64,000 nucleotides of DNA, from assembly GCF_022170785.1 (NCBI RefSeq), contig NZ_CP081870.1:1228001-1292000 (forward strand). The letters are read 5' to 3'. The stretch's first letter is position 1, and every line of letters starts with the position of its first letter. The notes under the pieces are model-generated. The model ran no database searches and was not told the origin of the DNA. It worked only from the letters and a program-made list of their open reading frames with translations. This stretch comes from Rossellomorea marisflavi (GTDB taxonomy: Bacteria > Bacillota > Bacilli > Bacillales > Bacillaceae_B). Both the position numbers and the translations under genes were made by a program. Below are positions 60,296-64,000 of the stretch, one piece after another.

Positions 60296-61704
60296 CGTGA
60301 AATCACCACGCGCTTTCTGGATTCTTTGGCAAATACTTTATTCGGGTTCATGATATTACCTGGATCGAATGCCTGCTTGATAAGTTTCATGGCATTCACC
60401 CCCTCAGGTCCAAGCTTCCATTCAAGATATGGGGCCTTCATCATCCCGACACCATGCTCTCCCGTGATCGTACCGCCCAACGAAATCGCCTCTGAGAAAA
60501 TGTCGGCGAATGCCGCTTCCACCCGCTCCATCTCTTCGTGATCCCTCGCATCGGTTGCAACGGTTGGATGGAGATTTCCGTCCCCTGCATGCCCGAACGT
60601 ACAAATGTTGAGTTTGTATTTTTCGGCGATGCGATTGATGGCCGAGACCATCGTGGCAATTTCAGAACGGGGCACGGTGGCGTCCTCGAGAATGGTCGTC
60701 GGCTTCAACCGGGCTAAGGCAGAGAGGGCGGATCGCCTTGCCGTCCTGAGGGCTTCTGCTTCTTCAGGTGTAGCGGCAAGCTCAACGGATACGGCGCCGT
60801 GCTCCAAACAGATCTCCTTCATTCTCGCCATATCCCTTGTGACGAGTTCGGCGGGTCCGTCCTGTTCGATTAGGAGGACGGCCTTCGCTTCTGTAGGGAG
60901 ACCTATCTTGGCGAAATCCTCGACGACAGCAAGGGTGGGCTGATCGAGGAATTCCAGTGTGGCGGGAATGATCTTGCCCGAGATGATATGGGAAACACTT
61001 TTGGCCGCAGCTTCCATGTCTCCGTAAGTGGCAAGCATCGTCTTTTTCGTTTCCGGGAGGGGCACGAGCTTCAGTGTCGCTTCAGTGATGATCCCGAGCG
61101 TCCCTTCTGAACCGACCAGGAGCCTCGTCAGATCGTAGCCTGCCACATCCTTGGCGAGCTTACCGCCTGTCCGGATGATGTCTCCGTTCGGAAGCACGGC
61201 CTCGAGAGCCAGGACGTAGTCACGTGTCACCCCGTATTTGAGCCCCCTGAGGCCACCGGAATTTTCGTTGATATTCCCTCCGATGGTGGAAATCTTCATG
61301 GAGCTTGGATCCGGTGGATAAAAGAGGCCCTTTGCTTCAACGGAGGTTATGAGTTCTCCTGTGATCACACCGGGCTGGACGGTGATGGTGAGATTCTCCT
61401 CATCGAGTTCCAGGATGCGATTCATACGGGTAAAGAGAAGGACGATCCCGCCTTCGGTCGGGCAGGTGCCGGCACACAGGTTGGTGCCTGACCCCCTCGG
61501 TACAATCGGGATGCCATGCTCTCCGCACACTTTCACGATGCTTGCAATCTCCTCTGCCGAAGAAGGGGAGAGGATGGCATCAGGCATCGCCTGATAGTTA
61601 GGGGTGGCATCGTATGAATAGACGAGCCTCTCTGCGGGGCTGTCATAGTAGAAAGCTTCTCCTACAATGCGGATGAATGATTGCTTGATAGACGAAGTGA
61701 TCAT
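60292..61704 (-). CDS. glcD: Glycolate oxidase FAD subunit
   Basis: 470 residues. FAD-binding motif PIVPRGSGTNLCAGTCPTEG, then NINENSGGLRGLKYG and VGSEGTLGIITEATLKLVPL. The C-terminal FAD-oxidase domain has CTFGHAGDGNLHP and GGTITGEHGVGMMK. The fold is shared with D-lactate dehydrogenases, so D-lactate cannot be excluded, but pairing with GlcF favours glycolate. AAAGGCGGGA precedes the ATG. Confidence 0.93.
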   Translation of the reverse strand: MITSSIKQSFIRIVGEAFYYDSPAERLVYSYDATPNYQAMPDAILSPSSAEEIASIVKVCGEHGIPIVPRGSGTNLCAGTCPTEGGIVLLFTRMNRILELDEENLTITVQPGVITGELITSVEAKGLFYPPDPSSMKISTIGGNINENSGGLRGLKYGVTRDYVLALEAVLPNGDIIRTGGKLAKDVAGYDLTRLLVGSEGTLGIITEATLKLVPLPETKKTMLATYGDMEAAAKSVSHIISGKIIPATLEFLDQPTLAVVEDFAKIGLPTEAKAVLLIEQDGPAELVTRDMARMKEICLEHGAVSVELAATPEEAEALRTARRSALSALARLKPTTILEDATVPRSEIATMVSAINRIAEKYKLNICTFGHAGDGNLHPTVATDARDHEEMERVEAAFADIFSEAISLGGTITGEHGVGMMKAPYLEWKLGPEGVNAMKLIKQAFDPGNIMNPNKVFAKESRKRVVISR

Positions 61705-61737
61705 AGGTGATCCCGCCTTTCTAGTATTCTTGTAGAT

Positions 61738-62907
61738 TTAGTTCTTTCCGGGAAGAGGGGCAGGGGTAATGGAACCAAGGATCACATAATCCCCGGCACC
61801 CGTTGCACCCGGTACATTTCCAGGCTGTCCGTTCAACGTCTCGTGGGCAAGAAGGGCGAAGGCGATGGCCTCTTTGGCATCGGATGAGTAGCCGATTTCT
61901 TCCTGCGTGAGGAGCGTACAGGTTGGAAGCAGTTCCTTCATGAAACGGATGAGGATGTGGTTATAGCTCCCTCCGCCTCCGATGATGATTTCATCCACTT
62001 CATAGTGAGGGAAGATGAACGTTTTATAGGCATCTGCGATAGAGCGGGCCGTAAAGTACGTCGCCGATGCGATGAGATCTTCTTTCGCAAGGTGAGAGAA
62101 CTTATCCATGATGCGGTCGATGAATATGTCCCCAAACTGTTCCCGCCCAGTGGATTTAGGGGGCTTCCTTGAGAAGAAACCGGCTTCCCATTCCATCCAT
62201 TCTTCCACCATCTTTTCATGCACCTTCCCAGTGGAAGCGATGGCTCCGTCTTCATCGAATGCCTTGCCGTAAAGCCTCTCGCATAGCCCGTCGATGATCA
62301 TATTGCCCGGCCCTGTATCGAATCCGTACACGTCTTCAAGGGAACCGTCCTTGGATAGGACGGTGACATTCCCGATCCCCCCGATGTTTTGAAGGAGCCT
62401 CCCCACTCCAGGTGACCGGTAGAGGATGTATTCCGTGTAGGGAACGAGGGGGGCACCCTCGCCTCCCGCAGCGACGTCCATAGACCTGAAATTTGAGACA
62501 ACGGCGGTATTCGTCATGTATGCGATCACGCTCGGCTCACCGATCTGGAGAGTGGAAGGGACAGAATCCGCCGTGGGGAAAGGCTGGTGAAATACGGTCT
62601 GCCCGTGGGACCCGATGACATCGAGATCCTCCAGTGGAACACCGGCATCCGTGCAAAGACCGATGACGGCTTCCCCGTAGATGCGGCCAAGCTCGAAGTG
62701 AAGGCTTGAAAGGGCAGGAGTGGATGAGTGTTCCTCACTGATGACCTCGAAAATTTTCTTTTTGACTGACTGGGGGAAGGGGGTGGAGGCGTAATGGATC
62801 AGCTTGCAGGTTGCGCTGCTTCCCGTCCCTTCCAAGGATACGAGGGCGGCATCCACCGCATCGACGGATGTGCCTGACATTAGCCCTACGGCTAGACGTT
62901 TGACCAT
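61738..62907 (-). CDS. anmK: Anhydro-N-acetylmuramic acid kinase
   Basis: 389 residues. The AnmK start pattern is GLMSGTSVDAVDAALV, with DVIGSHGQTVFH and the ATP-binding NIGGIGNVTVL, then GFDTGPGNMIID. It opens and phosphorylates 1,6-anhydroMurNAc to MurNAc-6-phosphate. Its start abuts the stop of the preceding kinase gene (TAAATG), with AGGAGG inside that gene. With MurK and a MupG-like enzyme upstream it forms a muropeptide-sugar recycling run. Confidence 0.95.
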   Translation of the reverse strand: MVKRLAVGLMSGTSVDAVDAALVSLEGTGSSATCKLIHYASTPFPQSVKKKIFEVISEEHSSTPALSSLHFELGRIYGEAVIGLCTDAGVPLEDLDVIGSHGQTVFHQPFPTADSVPSTLQIGEPSVIAYMTNTAVVSNFRSMDVAAGGEGAPLVPYTEYILYRSPGVGRLLQNIGGIGNVTVLSKDGSLEDVYGFDTGPGNMIIDGLCERLYGKAFDEDGAIASTGKVHEKMVEEWMEWEAGFFSRKPPKSTGREQFGDIFIDRIMDKFSHLAKEDLIASATYFTARSIADAYKTFIFPHYEVDEIIIGGGGSYNHILIRFMKELLPTCTLLTQEEIGYSSDAKEAIAFALLAHETLNGQPGNVPGATGAGDYVILGSITPAPLPGKN

Positions 62908-63798
62908 TTAGTGTTTCCTCCTCATTCTTGTAAAAGTCGTGACGGCACCCAAGGCCGGGGACGTAGGACTCAAAAGGATAGTTGTATCTGGGTAGGCCTC
63001 TGAGACTACCTGTTTGAAAGATGTCTGAACTTCGTTGCTTGCTTCCAAAACGCTTCCCTTTATGGCCACTTTCAACGATGAAAGAGAAAGGTTACGGGCG
63101 AGCTGAACGGTCTGCATCCCTAGGGATGCCCCGGCTTTTTGCAGGATCATCCGGGAAGAAACATCCCCGTCCTGCGCACATGCGTCCACAACTTTGGACA
63201 AGGAGGCGATTTCCCCCTTATTGGATGTGTAGATGAATCCTTTCAACCCCTTCCCGTCAACAGCACCGATCTCCTTCATCACTGCCTGTGAGAGGGGAGA
63301 ATGGGGGACATCTCGATCGATTTCAGTAGTGATGATCTGGCAGGCCTGGATTGCAATGGAATAGGCACTTCCCTCATCACCGAGAAGATGGCCCCATCCA
63401 CCGGACACACCTGTCATCGTACCGTGGCGGCCGTGGGAAATGGAGCCCGTTCCCGCAATGGTAAGGATCCCGTCACCGTCCCCGATCGCACTGTCAAAAG
63501 CAAGCTCGGCATCACTGATGATCCACATGGGAGAGGGAGAAAGGGGTGCAAGTACGTCCTTCACCCGTTCCTCTAGCGGCCCCGATTGAAGCCCGGCCAT
63601 CCCGATGACGATGGCGTCCGCCTCTCCGTCATGCAGGCAGTCTTTGAGAACCGACGTAAGATGGTCCATGGCTTGCTGAAAAGATACGGAAGGATTGCCA
63701 TGACCGGCAACCGATTCGAAGAACACATTCCGTTGCTCATCCATCACAAGGGCCTGTGTTTTCGTCCCACCTGCGTCTACTCCTATGATTCTCCCCAT
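62908..63798 (-). CDS. murK: BadF/BcrA-type sugar kinase, MurNAc/GlcNAc kinase (MurK-like)
   Basis: 296 residues. ATPase phosphate loop 1 is VDAGGTKTQALVMD and loop 2 is LTIAGTGSISHG, followed by GGWGHLLGDEGSAYSIA, the usual GlcNAc-kinase box. It phosphorylates MurNAc and/or GlcNAc released from peptidoglycan. It begins 3 bp after the stop of a MupG-type gene, with GAGGCTGAGAG as ribosome site, so the genes are co-expressed. The exact sugar preference is inferred from context. Confidence 0.85.
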   Translation of the reverse strand: MGRIIGVDAGGTKTQALVMDEQRNVFFESVAGHGNPSVSFQQAMDHLTSVLKDCLHDGEADAIVIGMAGLQSGPLEERVKDVLAPLSPSPMWIISDAELAFDSAIGDGDGILTIAGTGSISHGRHGTMTGVSGGWGHLLGDEGSAYSIAIQACQIITTEIDRDVPHSPLSQAVMKEIGAVDGKGLKGFIYTSNKGEIASLSKVVDACAQDGDVSSRMILQKAGASLGMQTVQLARNLSLSSLKVAIKGSVLEASNEVQTSFKQVVSEAYPDTTILLSPTSPALGAVTTFTRMRRKH

Positions 63799-63801
63799 CT
63801 C

Positions 63802-63999
63802 TCAGCCTCTTTTTTCGAAGGCGAATTTGCCCCATGGTTGCAGATAATCGAGGAGGACGATCTCTTCTTCGCGGATCCGGGCGACCACATTGGTCTTACC
63901 GGAATTTTTCATATCTTTCAAGGCGATTTGAAGCTCCCCGGCATATTGGGCGTACAGGTCATTCTCAATGATGATATCCCCCCGTCTGATATCACGGGT
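63802..63999 (-). CDS. C-terminal end of a MupG/DUF871-type protein (cut by window)
   Basis: The frame is open to the window edge; 65 residues are visible. They read TRDIRRGDIIIENDLYAQYA and GELQIALKDMKNSGKTNVVA, then end in WGKFAFEKRG. This matches my memory of the C-terminal domain of DUF871 proteins, which includes the 6-phospho-N-acetylmuramidase MupG. That enzyme splits MurNAc-6P-GlcNAc, whose products would feed the kinases downstream. The rest of the gene lies beyond 64000. Confidence 0.7.
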   Translation of the reverse strand, partial: TRDIRRGDIIIENDLYAQYAGELQIALKDMKNSGKTNVVARIREEEIVLLDYLQPWGKFAFEKRG

Positions 64000-64000
64000 G

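Overview
The window looks like the chromosome of an endospore-forming Bacillaceae bacterium, in the broad Bacillus/Rossellomorea range. Reasons: a CYP102 (P450 BM3-type) gene with a Bm3R1/FatR-type repressor and operator, a NatKR-NatAB set, an AdeR-Ald pair, a T-box leader before brnQ, promoters that read as SigB, SigW and SigK types, and a KinB-like sporulation kinase. Most genes are of moderate G+C. Two stretches (about 3475-6970 and 28385-29152) are clearly A+T-richer. No rRNA, tRNA, phage or transposase gene was seen.

Layout. 1-6970: 3' part of an LXG polymorphic toxin (type VII secretion substrate) with a glycine-zipper C-terminus, a six-helix membrane protein proposed as its immunity protein, two small LXG-associated proteins, a strong terminator, then four more A+T-rich paralogues of the membrane protein. 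7000-11050: MerR/TipAS regulator, cold-shock protein, YhgE/Pip membrane protein and a 25-bp tandem repeat array. 11100-15000: CYP102 monooxygenase and its TetR repressor. 15100-18930: NatKR two-component system divergent from the NatAB exporter. 19000-22260: a possible SigK-type Cys-rich microprotein, a membrane protein, a SigB-type SDR gene, a dispersed repeat, and a PadR/HAAS pair. 22260-23940: hflX with a long leader holding a 13-codon upstream ORF. 23940-28215: alanine import, regulation and oxidation (AGCS carrier, AdeR, Ald). 28385-31500: NmrA-like gene, GntR/DUF1648 pair, VTT-domain protein. 31640-34770: a 1042-residue Cys-rich protein of ten alternating Ig-like domains.

34900-39030: ECF sigma/anti-sigma pair, a DMT transporter pair with an ArsR regulator, and an HxlR-VOC divergent pair. 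39170-43340: two-component system divergent from an ABC exporter. 43344-45000: brnQ under a T-box. 45050-48150: VOC protein, gabD and a divergent MDR oxidoreductase with apparent SigB-type promoters. 48250-50040: small membrane/TPR-like operon with an in-frame stop. 50370-53975: AraC/GyrI regulator, membrane protein, sigma factor coupled to a second-type ClpP, and the second dispersed repeat. 54052-58932: C45-type hydrolase, XRE-PAS regulator with a KinB-like kinase, nitroreductase, methyltransferase, SigW-type microprotein. 58970-64000: glycolate oxidase subunits and a cell-wall sugar recycling run (mupG-murK-anmK).

The observations most worth following are (a) the LXG pore-former with a five-member immunity-like array, (b) the hflX leader, which looks like an antibiotic-responsive attenuator with an arrest-type RLR peptide, (c) the ten-domain Cys-rich repeat protein with a SigK-like promoter, (d) the sigma factor-ClpP operon, and (e) the dispersed inverted-repeat element.
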